Shown: positions 14,817-21,730 of the stretch, piece by piece
Layout of the letters: every line of letters begins with the position of its first letter
Position numbering within the stretch: position 1 is the first letter of the stretch
IMG/VR virus record: IMGVR_UViG_3300028563_000056
Coordinates: 1 to 32,456 of that record
DNA length: 32,456 nt
DNA from: a virus
Reading direction: 5' to 3' (one strand)
Program-made: the position numbers and the translations under genes
The notes under the pieces: generated by a model
Told to the model about the DNA's origin: nothing
Seen by the model: the letters and a program-made list of their open reading frames with translations, nothing else
Database searches by the model: none

Positions 14817-15631
14817 GTGCCCGTCCACTGGGTGAGGCCGTCTTGCGACGCCGTAGCCATCACCACGTAGCTCTGAACGGCGCTCCCCATGACCACCTCA
14901 GCGCCGAGCTGAAGCGATGGCGACTCCAGACGAAAGCGGGTCACCGCCTGATTCAGGAAGACGGCGCCGTTCAGGTAACGACCTGAGAAGATGCACGACA
15001 GGAGAGTGATGTCCGTGAGGCTCGCCCCTGAGACGTAAAAGCCGCCCGCAGGAAGCCCCGTGGTTGCCAGCGTCGAGATGAACGTGGTCGAGTCGAGCCG
15101 GGCGTTCGACGCCCCAGCCTGGAGCTCGAGCGCGTAGTTGCCGGAGTCGATGACGCTCGTCTGCTCGAAGTAGCAACCGCGACACTTGAAGCCCGCGCCG
15201 GTGACGACGACCCTGCTCCCCGTGGAGGCCACCTGAGGCGCTGGAAAGTAGATGTTGCGCAATTGCACGCCGGCCGCGGTGATGGCGAACAGCTCCGCCG
15301 TCGAGCCGCTGTTCATGTTCAGCTTGACCGTCGGCTTCCCGTTGGCTTGCCCGGAGGCGACGATGGTCAGGCCGGCCTTGGCGACCGTCAACGTGGACGC
15401 AAACGACTCCGAGTGGCCATCCAGGAGAACGATAAGGTCCCCCGCGCTGGCAGCCCCGTAGGCGTGCGCCGTGGTGGCGAACGGAAAACCCTTGTCGTTT
15501 CCGGAGAACGTGTCGTTTCCGATCAGGCTCGAGACGTACCAAAGGTTATTGCCCGTATAGAACGGCTTGCCGGTGACAAGGGAGTCCCCGAGGATTTCCC
15601 CGGTGCCGTTTGGCAGAATTTGGATGCTCAT
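14813..15631 (-). CDS. Beta-helix virion protein, paralogue of the protein at 16719-17684
   Basis: A 272-residue protein starting at ATG 15631, ATGA-coupled. Residues about 30-75 contain N-D-x-x-S-G-N-D and P-F-A-T, then A-G-D-L-I-V-L-L-D-G-H-S-E-S, a pattern seen at the front of many right-handed beta-helix proteins. The rest has rung-like repeats of short strands with Asn/Ser/Gly turns. The G-D-x-[IV]-V-L-x-G-H-S-E block is shared with the protein next to the major capsid gene. It has no visible catalytic residues. A structural spike or fibre-like part is likely. Confidence 0.75.
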   Translation of the reverse strand: MSIQILPNGTGEILGDSLVTGKPFYTGNNLWYVSSLIGNDTFSGNDKGFPFATTAHAYGAASAGDLIVLLDGHSESFASTLTVAKAGLTIVASGQANGKPTVKLNMNSGSTAELFAITAAGVQLRNIYFPAPQVASTGSRVVVTGAGFKCRGCYFEQTSVIDSGNYALELQAGASNARLDSTTFISTLATTGLPAGGFYVSGASLTDITLLSCIFSGRYLNGAVFLNQAVTRFRLESPSLQLGAEVVMGSAVQSYVVMATASQDGLTQWTGT

Positions 15632-16380
15632 CGCATTCGTCGCCTTCTCGTGCCGTTGTTCATCACGTGCGCCTGACCGGCTACGTGCTGATGAGAGTAG
15701 CTCTTTGCCGTGACCTTTGCTGAAACAGCTTGCGCTCCGAGGACAGCGACGCGGTCAGCGGGCAACGAATGGGCAATCGCCAGCCGACTCGAGAGCTCCC
15801 AGAGGACGAAGTCCATCCAGTACCGCTCGAGATCGAGCGTCGCGTTGCCGTCCGCTGAATCCGTCGGAAGCTGGATGACTTGAAAGCGGATCGTCCCCGC
15901 CTCCGAAGGAACAGGCCACAGGTAGACCTGGACGGGAAAGACCGTCCGATCGCAGTAGTACAGAATGGGCCTGGCCTGAGCGGCCTTCGAGCTCATCCGC
16001 TGCCACGTGTCCCGGTCCTTCTGGAGCACCGGCGTTTCCCCAGTGGCCTGAGTCACGTCCGTGTTCGTCGTGTCGATGTACATTCCCGTGCCCACGACGT
16101 CGAAGACCGTCGGCGGGAAGGCGTAGATGTACGTCCCCTCGGTCGGGCTCGTCGGCGCCGTCAGGGGCAGGTAGTAGAAGATGGTCTGCCGCGAGAAAAT
16201 GCCCTCGTTCTGAAGGCTCGCTAGCAGCGACTGGAGCATGTCCTTCCCGAAGGAGAGCTTGGTCGTCCACGTCGGGTCGCTCGTGCCCTGCCCGGTGTTC
16301 ATCAGGCCGGCGAGCTGGTACGAGCGGAGCACCACCTGAGCGATGGTCAGCTCCGTTCCTCTGGTCGGCGAGAGTGTCAC
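15628..16380 (-). CDS. Head-tail adaptor, P22 gp4-like tail accessory factor
   Basis: A 250-residue protein, start GTG 16380 (GTGA overlap). It has the pattern of gp4-type proteins: a helical N-terminus with D-M-L-Q-S-L-L-A-S-L-Q-N-E-G-I-F, then strand R-Q-T-I-F-Y-Y-L-P-L-T-A, P-P-T-V-F-D-V-V-G, W-Q-R-M-S-S-K, A-R-P-I-L-Y-Y, and V-Y-L-W-P-V-P. In P22 this protein binds beneath the portal after packaging and starts tail assembly. It is longer than P22 gp4 because of a basic C-terminal tail (T-R-R-R-R-M-R). Gene order with the gp10-like and spike genes agrees. Confidence 0.75.
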   Translation of the reverse strand: MTLSPTRGTELTIAQVVLRSYQLAGLMNTGQGTSDPTWTTKLSFGKDMLQSLLASLQNEGIFSRQTIFYYLPLTAPTSPTEGTYIYAFPPTVFDVVGTGMYIDTTNTDVTQATGETPVLQKDRDTWQRMSSKAAQARPILYYCDRTVFPVQVYLWPVPSEAGTIRFQVIQLPTDSADGNATLDLERYWMDFVLWELSSRLAIAHSLPADRVAVLGAQAVSAKVTAKSYSHQHVAGQAHVMNNGTRRRRMR

Positions 16381-16634
16381 CAGGGCCTCGGTACCGGCGG
16401 GGGGTTGGGGTTCACCGGGTTGGGGTTGTCCGCCACGTCGATGGAGCCACCGTCCCGGACGTTCTGCGGCGAGATGGGCTCGAGAGCGCCGGCTGCGTTC
16501 CCTTCGGCCAGGGCGACCATGTCGAGCCCCGGCTGGTCGTCAGGGCACGCCAGGAGCCCGGACTGGTCACGAACGAGCTGGGACCGGTACCACTCGACAC
16601 CGCAGTAGTCGCAGATACAGCGGAAGTCGCCCAT
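16377..16634 (-). CDS. Small zinc-knuckle protein
   Basis: An 85-residue protein. Near the N-terminus are C6, C8, C11 (C-I-C-D-Y-C-G-V-E-W) and C30 (L-L-A-C-P-D-D), a zinc-binding arrangement common in small phage proteins encoded beside head-tail connector genes. The C-terminal 25 residues are Asn/Pro-rich and probably disordered. The start is ATG 16634; no strong ribosome site is visible upstream, so the start is less certain than for its neighbours. A structural or assembly role near the connector is inferred from context. Confidence 0.7.
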   Translation of the reverse strand: MGDFRCICDYCGVEWYRSQLVRDQSGLLACPDDQPGLDMVALAEGNAAGALEPISPQNVRDGGSIDVADNPNPVNPNPPPVPRPW

Positions 16635-16718
16635 CGGCGAGCTTCGCGGTCGGTGGCGTCCAATGGTCCGAATGGGGTTCCTTGAGCCCGAAGCCCTCGG
16701 GAGCCCCGAGCGGATAGA
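16635..16718. other. Short gap with a small hairpin
   Basis: This gap is one of the few non-overlapping junctions in the structural block. On the minus strand it contains CTCGGG-gct-CCCGAG, a perfect 6-bp stem with a 3-base loop. There is no U-run, so it is not a standard intrinsic terminator; an RNA-stability or partial termination element after the beta-helix gene is possible. Confidence 0.3.
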
Positions 16719-17684
16719 TCAGGTGTCCGCGGTCGGGGACAGGATGGCCGAAACCGCCTTGTCGTTCACAACCTTGTTGTCGAAGAACTTTACCAGGACC
16801 GCCGTGCCCCCGATGACGATGCCTACCGAGCCGCTGGTGATGGTGCCGGTGTTGATGACGGCAATCTTGTTCTCGTCGCACATCCCATCGGAGGCCACGT
16901 TGTCGAACGCGAGCCCCGCCGAAGAGGCCGTGTGCGTGTTGTAGATGCGGTTCCCGCGGATGAGCATCCGGAGCGCCGCAGCCGTCACGTGGACGAGTCC
17001 GTTGGCCGCCGTGGCTGACGCAATCATCTCGTTGAACAGGATTCGGCTCCGGAGGACAGCGGCCGTGATTTTGATGCCGTCCGTGACGTTGTGCGTTTCC
17101 GTCCCAGTCACGATGTTGCCGATGAAGGCGAAGTCGTCCGAGCCCGTCGACACCGTGATACCGATGGTCGACTTCGAGGTGGCTCCCTTCGCCCACGAGA
17201 TGTAGTTCTCCTGGAACGAGATGCCGGCCGCCGTGGTCGTGATTGCCGAGGTGATACCGTTCGCGCCATCGCAGAGCAACCGAAGGCCCTGGAAGGTGCA
17301 ATTGGCCTTGGCCACAGCCCAGTTGCCACCTGTCGCCGTCCACTGGAAGGTCGGGGCCGTCGACTGGTTCGGGTAGGGGACTCCGATGACGTTCGTTCCC
17401 GCCACGAGGTTGTCGAGCATATGCCCGTCGACCACGTTCTCCGAGTGGCCCGAAAGAACGATGACGTTGTCCCCGGCCCCTGAGCGGCACTCCGCCAGGC
17501 CAGCGGCCAGAGTCGGAAGGAGCTGGTCCGCAATCTGCTCCTGGTCCCCCGTCTGGACGCCCGTAGAGCGAACGTAGACCGTCTTGACCCCCGGAGGGAT
17601 CATCGACGACAGCGGCGTGGTGAACGCCCCGCCGAAGGTGTCGAACCAGGGCGTGAGCTGGTAAATCGGGAGGTTTGCGGCCAT
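16719..17684 (-). CDS. Beta-helix protein next to the major capsid gene, possible head decoration or fibre
   Basis: A 321-residue protein starting at ATG 17684, eight bases after the capsid gene, with TGAGG upstream. Its rung-like beta-helix segments have a repeating N-x-I / G-N-x-I pattern (S-F-Q-E-N-Y-I, F-I-G-N-I-V, I-R-G-N-R-I-Y-N). It shares the block G-D-[NL]-[VL]-I-V-L-S-G-H-S-E with the protein at 14813-15631. The N-terminal 60 residues differ and may be the attachment part. Immediate linkage to the capsid gene suggests a head decoration or head fibre, but a second tail spike is equally possible. Confidence 0.75.
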   Translation of the reverse strand: MAANLPIYQLTPWFDTFGGAFTTPLSSMIPPGVKTVYVRSTGVQTGDQEQIADQLLPTLAAGLAECRSGAGDNVIVLSGHSENVVDGHMLDNLVAGTNVIGVPYPNQSTAPTFQWTATGGNWAVAKANCTFQGLRLLCDGANGITSAITTTAAGISFQENYISWAKGATSKSTIGITVSTGSDDFAFIGNIVTGTETHNVTDGIKITAAVLRSRILFNEMIASATAANGLVHVTAAALRMLIRGNRIYNTHTASSAGLAFDNVASDGMCDENKIAVINTGTITSGSVGIVIGGTAVLVKFFDNKVVNDKAVSAILSPTADT

Positions 17685-17692
17685 GGGCTACC

Positions 17693-18607
17693 TCAGGCGT
17701 TCGAGAAGATGAGCGAGCGAGGATTCGAGTTGCCTCGAGTCCAGCGACCCGAGATGCCGTACTTCATCAGCTCCTGGTCGTTGTCGATCCAGGTCCGCGA
17801 GCGCGGCTTACGGCGCCACATGAACTTGAAGCCGTTTTCGGCGTCGGTGATTCCGATCCAGTTCGTGGTCGTGTTCTGCCAGTACTTGTTCGGCACCACG
17901 TCCCAGTTCTTCTTGTAGATGACGTTGGGCTGGTTGAACTGTCCCGGCTCCGCCGCCTTCTCGTTCCCCGTGACCATCGAATTCCAGACCGCCCACTGCG
18001 GGACCGGACAGACGATGCACTTGATTTCGTACCCTTCGACGATGCCGTCCTGAGAGGGGTACTGCATCACGTTCGTCTCGGCGATGATGGCCGCCGAACG
18101 CGAGGGCGACAGGGGCGTCGCCAGCGTATTCGAGAACGTTCCGCCTTGAGCGAGGGGATGCGCCGATGCCGCGAGGGCTTGGCCGTCCCCGTAGACGTAC
18201 GACGTGTTCGTTGCCCTCACGAGCATGAGCGTCGAGTCGACGTCGACCGTCTTCCAGAAGCTCCGCTTGAGGCGCATCGCAGCGTCGATGATCTCCGAGT
18301 ACTTCTCGTCCTCGATTGCTTCCTCGGTGACGATGTACTTCCCGGCGAAGGTGCGGGCGATGTACCGGTAGAGGTAGCCTTCCTTGATGGTCAGGGTCCC
18401 CATCTGGGCGCCTTCGGTCTTCTCCCCGATGAGGCCGCCACCAGCTACCTCGAGGTCGTCCATCCAGTTGTCTGGCATGTCGACCTCGGTGCACCACTTC
18501 GGCATCAGGCACTTGGCCTCCACGCCGTCGTTGTCGTCCGTGATGACGCTGTCGAGCGTCTTCTTGAGCCCGTGAGCAATCGTTCCAGTAAAAACTGTGC
18601 CGGCCAT
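17693..18607 (-). CDS. Major capsid protein
   Basis: A 304-residue protein starting at ATG 18607 with GAGGAGAG upstream, among the best ribosome sites on this strand, as expected for the most abundant virion protein. The N-terminus has few charges and is followed by a helix/strand mixture with Y-I-V-T-E-E-A-I-E-D-E-K-Y-S-E-I-I-D, the usual spine-helix style region of HK97-fold coat proteins. Further on is S-A-H-P-L-A-Q-G-G-T-F-S-N-T. It lies downstream of terminase, portal and scaffold candidate. The fold is inferred from pattern and order, not proven. Confidence 0.85.
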   Translation of the reverse strand: MAGTVFTGTIAHGLKKTLDSVITDDNDGVEAKCLMPKWCTEVDMPDNWMDDLEVAGGGLIGEKTEGAQMGTLTIKEGYLYRYIARTFAGKYIVTEEAIEDEKYSEIIDAAMRLKRSFWKTVDVDSTLMLVRATNTSYVYGDGQALAASAHPLAQGGTFSNTLATPLSPSRSAAIIAETNVMQYPSQDGIVEGYEIKCIVCPVPQWAVWNSMVTGNEKAAEPGQFNQPNVIYKKNWDVVPNKYWQNTTTNWIGITDAENGFKFMWRRKPRSRTWIDNDQELMKYGISGRWTRGNSNPRSLIFSNA

Positions 18608-18617
18608 GGTTCTCTCC

Positions 18618-19277
18618 TCAGGTCCCGAGCGCGGTGAAGGGCGCTTCGCTCGTCACGTTCGCCTGTACGATGAGCGACACGTTCTTCCCGCTGAAGTCCT
18701 GTCCCACGCTCATCGAGTAGTCCACGATGCGCCAATGGAAGGTGTTGGTTGTAGCGTGACCGGTGATGTGCAGAAACGGGTCCGCCTTCGGCCGGTTCGC
18801 ATTCGTCGTGTCCACCGCCAGGATGTGCTCGACGTTCTCCCCGAGGAGAGCCAGATAGGCAGCCTCGGTCGTCGCCGTGGTGTTGTCGTCGCAGTCGAGA
18901 CTCCAGAGGTTGCCGAACACCGGGCAGACCCAGACGTATGACATGCGCTCGAGATTCGTCGAGTACGTGATTCCCCCAGTCGGGTAGTACGCGCTCGGAT
19001 CCATTCTCCCGAGCTGGGAGTTGTAGAGAGGCCCGAAGCCCATCACGATGCCCCACGGATTGCCTGCGGTCCCAGGCGTCGCCTCGACCCCGGGACACAG
19101 ATCGACGTAGCCCGTCGAGAGAAGCTCGACCGGGTCGCCTACCTCGAGCCCTACCGCCGTGCCGTTCGCGCTCGGCGAGTAAGCCGACGCGAGGCGCATG
19201 CGCTGAATCTGAGGCTGCGGCTCTCCATGGAGAGAGCGAGCAAACCGAAACCCGTACTTGTGTGAATTGTCAGCCAT
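18618..19277 (-). CDS. Head-associated protein, possible decoration protein
   Basis: A 219-residue protein starting at ATG 19277, overlapping the previous gene by eight bases. It is beta-rich with conserved-looking G-D-P-V-E-L-L-S-T-G-Y-V and an N-P-W-G-I-V-M-G-F-G strand, giving a small barrel-like impression of the kind seen in capsid stabilising proteins. It has several Cys in the second half. It lies immediately before the major capsid gene. No named family recognised; decoration or capsid-stabilising function is inferred from position and character. Confidence 0.7.
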   Translation of the reverse strand: MADNSHKYGFRFARSLHGEPQPQIQRMRLASAYSPSANGTAVGLEVGDPVELLSTGYVDLCPGVEATPGTAGNPWGIVMGFGPLYNSQLGRMDPSAYYPTGGITYSTNLERMSYVWVCPVFGNLWSLDCDDNTTATTEAAYLALLGENVEHILAVDTTNANRPKADPFLHITGHATTNTFHWRIVDYSMSVGQDFSGKNVSLIVQANVTSEAPFTALGT

Positions 19278-19773
19278 CGAGCTGCTCCCCGCTTGCCGCG
19301 ATGCGCGGCTGCCGAAGAATTGCCATTTCCTCTTCGTCCGAAACCGGCTCGGCGAACACCGGCCCGCGGATGCCCCGCTGCGTGTCCGCGAAACCCTTGT
19401 TCTTCACCAGGGCACGCTCGTAGGTGTCCCCGATGCGTTGCCCCTGTCCGGACTGTCCGCCGTACAGGTACTCTTCCTCGTGCTCCTCTTTGGAGATGCT
19501 CATCAGCACGTGGCCGTGAGTCTCCATGGGCTTGCCGAGTTTGGCCTCGTCGAACTTCATCCGCGCGAAACGCGGGCCGTCCTCCTGCCAAGTCTCGACG
19601 ACGTATCCCATGCTCTCGTAGAGCGGAACGCCGAAGTTCACGTCGTTGCCGTCCGGAAGGACGTAGACGCGATCGGGCTTCTTGTTGGCAACTGCCGTCC
19701 AGTCAATGTACTGGGAAGGTCGCGCTGCCGGGTCCCTACGGCGTGCGTTTGCTGGTCTCTTCGCTGCGGCCAT
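19270..19773 (-). CDS. Unknown head-region protein
   Basis: A 167-residue soluble protein starting at ATG 19773. The N-terminus is basic and Ala/Arg-rich. The middle has beta strands with a V-Y-V-L-P-D-G-N-D-V pattern, and the C-terminal third is charged. It is the first gene after the internal promoter near 19.9 kb and precedes the capsid genes, so it is probably made together with the capsid protein. I recognise no family. Confidence 0.7.
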   Translation of the reverse strand: MAAAKRPANARRRDPAARPSQYIDWTAVANKKPDRVYVLPDGNDVNFGVPLYESMGYVVETWQEDGPRFARMKFDEAKLGKPMETHGHVLMSISKEEHEEEYLYGGQSGQGQRIGDTYERALVKNKGFADTQRGIRGPVFAEPVSDEEEMAILRQPRIAASGEQLDG

Positions 19774-19926
19774 GTGCTCTTTGCCTTCGTCGAGATTGCA
19801 GTCCGACGAGACTTCCTCTTGAGCACCTGGCTACCCCGCGAGGTCCGGGGAACCGTTCAGGCCTTCGGGGTGGCTCCCCTTGGACCGGATTCGGAAACGC
19901 TACAGCGACGCGGTTACCCTGTCAAG
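19774..19926 (-). other. Intergenic region between scaffold candidate and capsid cluster
   Basis: This is the largest gene-free gap in the minus-strand block (153 bases). Its upstream end holds a TTGACA promoter (annotated separately). In the middle are ACCCCG and CGGGG segments that can form a 5-bp stem around 19834-19850, and an alternative stem pairing GCTACCCCG with CGGGGTGGC. No U-run follows, so a terminator is not supported; leader structure or RNA processing are possible. Confidence 0.4.
19897..19925 (-). promoter_or_regulatory. Internal leftward promoter before the capsid cluster
   Basis: On the minus strand TTGACA (19925-19920) is followed by a 17-base spacer and TAGCGT (19902-19897). 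The -35 box is a perfect consensus and the -10 matches at three positions, like the other promoters in this window. It lies at the 3' end of the scaffold candidate and would start transcription near 19890, about 115 bases before the next gene. It would give the capsid genes an extra message independent of the long upstream transcript. Confidence 0.5.
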
Positions 19927-20871
19927 CTATTCGGAATCCGCTCCGGATAGATACGACTTCGCCCACGCCTTGAACCGCGCCGTCTTGTCCTTGATATGAG
20001 GATACTTCGCGTTGGCCATCTGCTGGAACGCCTTAGTCATTTTGACCGTACGACGCCCATCCGTCGCCGGGCGTCCAACGCTGCCCTTGGGAGAGCCACC
20101 GAGGCGATTCCGGAGTGACGTGTCCTCCTGCTTCCGACCGATGTTGAACTTCTTCCGGGCCATGTCCATTGCCTCGTCGATGAGCTCCGGCGAGATGGGG
20201 ACGTTGCGCTCGATTTTGAGGGACTCGAGTTGGTGCGTCGCCCACTGGGCCGCCGCGTTGTTCGCGAAGACGTCGGCGTGGCGGGCCGTAAGCGCTTGCT
20301 GCGCGGGAGTCGGGGCCGGCCCGATGCCGTTCTCCCGATTGAACTTCTGGTACTTCGCGCGGTCTCGGCGGTCGGAAATCTCCCGAGCCTTTGCCAGGTA
20401 GTTCTGATGTTCCTGGTCTGGCATCTGGACGTTCTTGCGACGGTACTCGGCGACCTTCTCCTGGAAGTCCTTCGCGAGAAATTCCTCTTCCCGATACGTC
20501 TGCCCGATCATCTGGTCCTCGGGCGCCTGCTGCGTCTGCTGGCGCTGCTGGGTCGCGTGCTGAAGAGCGCCCTCCGTCAGGCGAGCTCGCTCCTCGGCTG
20601 CCGCAGCCCTACGCTCCGCAGCGATGCGCTGCTCGTCGGCGCGGTCCGCTGCTTCCTTCGCTTCCTTGAACCGGTTTCGCTTCTTCTCGTCGCGTGAAAC
20701 GCGCGCAGCGGGAGCGACGTCGATTTCGTCCTCGTCTTCGTCGTCGATCGAAACCTCTTCGGCTCCGTCGTCGTCCTCCGGTTCGTCGGCGCGCTCTGCC
20801 GCTTGGAGGTTCGCCTTGAGGCGCGCCATGTGCGACGCCATCTCGTCTCGCTCTTCTTTGCTATTCGCCAT
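19927..20871 (-). CDS. Scaffolding protein candidate
   Basis: A 314-residue, highly charged protein, start ATG 20871 (TGATG overlap). Residues about 30-55 are almost entirely acidic. About 58-105 form a long Lys/Arg/Glu/Ala coiled-coil-like helix, then a Gln-rich hinge, and the C-terminus is basic (K-A-F-Q-Q-M-A-N-A-K-Y, K-D-K-T-A-R-F-K-A-W-A-K). An acidic or helical body with a basic coat-binding end is typical of phage scaffolds. It lies between portal and capsid genes as expected. Assignment is by character and order because scaffolds rarely keep sequence motifs. Confidence 0.7.
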   Translation of the reverse strand: MANSKEERDEMASHMARLKANLQAAERADEPEDDDGAEEVSIDDEDEDEIDVAPAARVSRDEKKRNRFKEAKEAADRADEQRIAAERRAAAAEERARLTEGALQHATQQRQQTQQAPEDQMIGQTYREEEFLAKDFQEKVAEYRRKNVQMPDQEHQNYLAKAREISDRRDRAKYQKFNRENGIGPAPTPAQQALTARHADVFANNAAAQWATHQLESLKIERNVPISPELIDEAMDMARKKFNIGRKQEDTSLRNRLGGSPKGSVGRPATDGRRTVKMTKAFQQMANAKYPHIKDKTARFKAWAKSYLSGADSE

Positions 20872-21515
20872 CAGCCGTACTCCGGATCGTTGGTTGTGTC
20901 GTCAGGAACCCAGGCGTGCCCCTCTTCGTCGTGGAACTCCACCTGACAGGTCTTCTTGTTCATGCGGTAGCTGACTCTCCGCTCCTTGATATCCCGCGCC
21001 AAGTCCTCGCTCGCGATGAGGCTCCCGACGCGGAGGACCATCAGGTACTGCTGGACGCCCGGAACGGAGAGCACCGGAAGGTGCCAGGGGGACAGGCGCA
21101 TCATGATGACCGTGTGCCCGATGTCCATCCCGTGGCTCTTGAGGCTCTCGAGCGCCTTCGCGCCAGCCGAGACGATGACTCCTCGGGGATGCTCCTGAAG
21201 GTTCAGTTTCTGCGTGTTCTTCGTCGCGTACAGGATGGTCGAGCCCGGAATCTTCCCGTGGCTCTCCTCCGCCTCCTGTGACTCGATTTGATGGAGCAAG
21301 ACGTTGTCGAATACGGCTTGGTATCTAAAAGCCGCGTCGACAATCTTGTACTTCCAGCGCTTCGATTCGAGGAGCCGCGACAGCCCGAGTTTCCGGTCAG
21401 GGTCGCCCTCCGGCTGCATGTACTGCTCGAGCGTCTTGTTGCGCGGGTCGTCGTCGCTGAGGAATGACGCGCTCGCTCCCGGCAGCACCTCGTGGCCTGT
21501 CAGCGTCGCGCTCAC
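20871..21515 (-). CDS. Head-region protein with a GroES-like strand pattern
   Basis: A 214-residue protein, start ATG 21515 (ATGA overlap). The middle contains P-G-S-T-I-L-Y-A-T followed by H-P-R-G-V-I-V-S-A-G-A-K-A-L and M-D-I-G-H-T-V-I-M-M. Spacing resembles the co-chaperonin GroES barrel (R-G-x-V-x-A-x-G, then V-G-D-x-V), which suggests a small beta-barrel; similar hypothetical proteins occur in this position in other phages as far as I recall. A capsid-folding helper or a structural barrel protein are both possible. Evidence for function is weak. Confidence 0.65.
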   Translation of the reverse strand: MSATLTGHEVLPGASASFLSDDDPRNKTLEQYMQPEGDPDRKLGLSRLLESKRWKYKIVDAAFRYQAVFDNVLLHQIESQEAEESHGKIPGSTILYATKNTQKLNLQEHPRGVIVSAGAKALESLKSHGMDIGHTVIMMRLSPWHLPVLSVPGVQQYLMVLRVGSLIASEDLARDIKERRVSYRMNKKTCQVEFHDEEGHAWVPDDTTNDPEYG

Positions 21516-21730
21516 TTGTCGTCTTTCTCAAGGGTCAGCACCGTCATCCGCAAAATCGACACGCGGCCGGCTTGTCCGGTGATGTTCGGATCAGTGCTTG
21601 TCTGAGAAATCTGGAACAGGGCCTTCTCTTCCTTCTCGAGCTGGGCCTTGAACGCCTTCAGCATCCGCTTCGTGTACGACGCCTGCAACCATGCGGTTCG
21701 GTTGTCATCGTTCTCTTCTGCTTCACTCAT
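21512..21730 (-). CDS. Small helical protein between portal and head genes
   Basis: A 72-residue protein starting at ATG 21730, ATGA-coupled to the portal gene and itself coupled to the next gene. It is almost entirely helical and charged: acidic head, then K-R-M-L-K-A-F-K-A-Q-L-E-K-E-E-K and a second helix ending L-T-L-E-K-D-D-K. It has no motif. Conserved synteny with the portal would make it an assembly factor, but this is only inference. Confidence 0.7.
   Translation of the reverse strand: MSEAEENDDNRTAWLQASYTKRMLKAFKAQLEKEEKALFQISQTSTDPNITGQAGRVSILRMTVLTLEKDDK

Noticed and set aside
16635-16718. Intrinsic terminator after the beta-helix gene
   Set aside because: There is a perfect short hairpin but no U-run and genes downstream continue on the same strand.
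16567-17490. 307-codon alternative frame overlapping the beta-helix gene
   Set aside because: The other frame gives a protein with clear beta-helix rungs and a ribosome site; this one is His/Gly/Arg-rich shadow.
19638-19826. 62-codon minus-strand frame upstream of the 167-residue gene
   Set aside because: It overlaps a better frame and has a random-looking basic composition.
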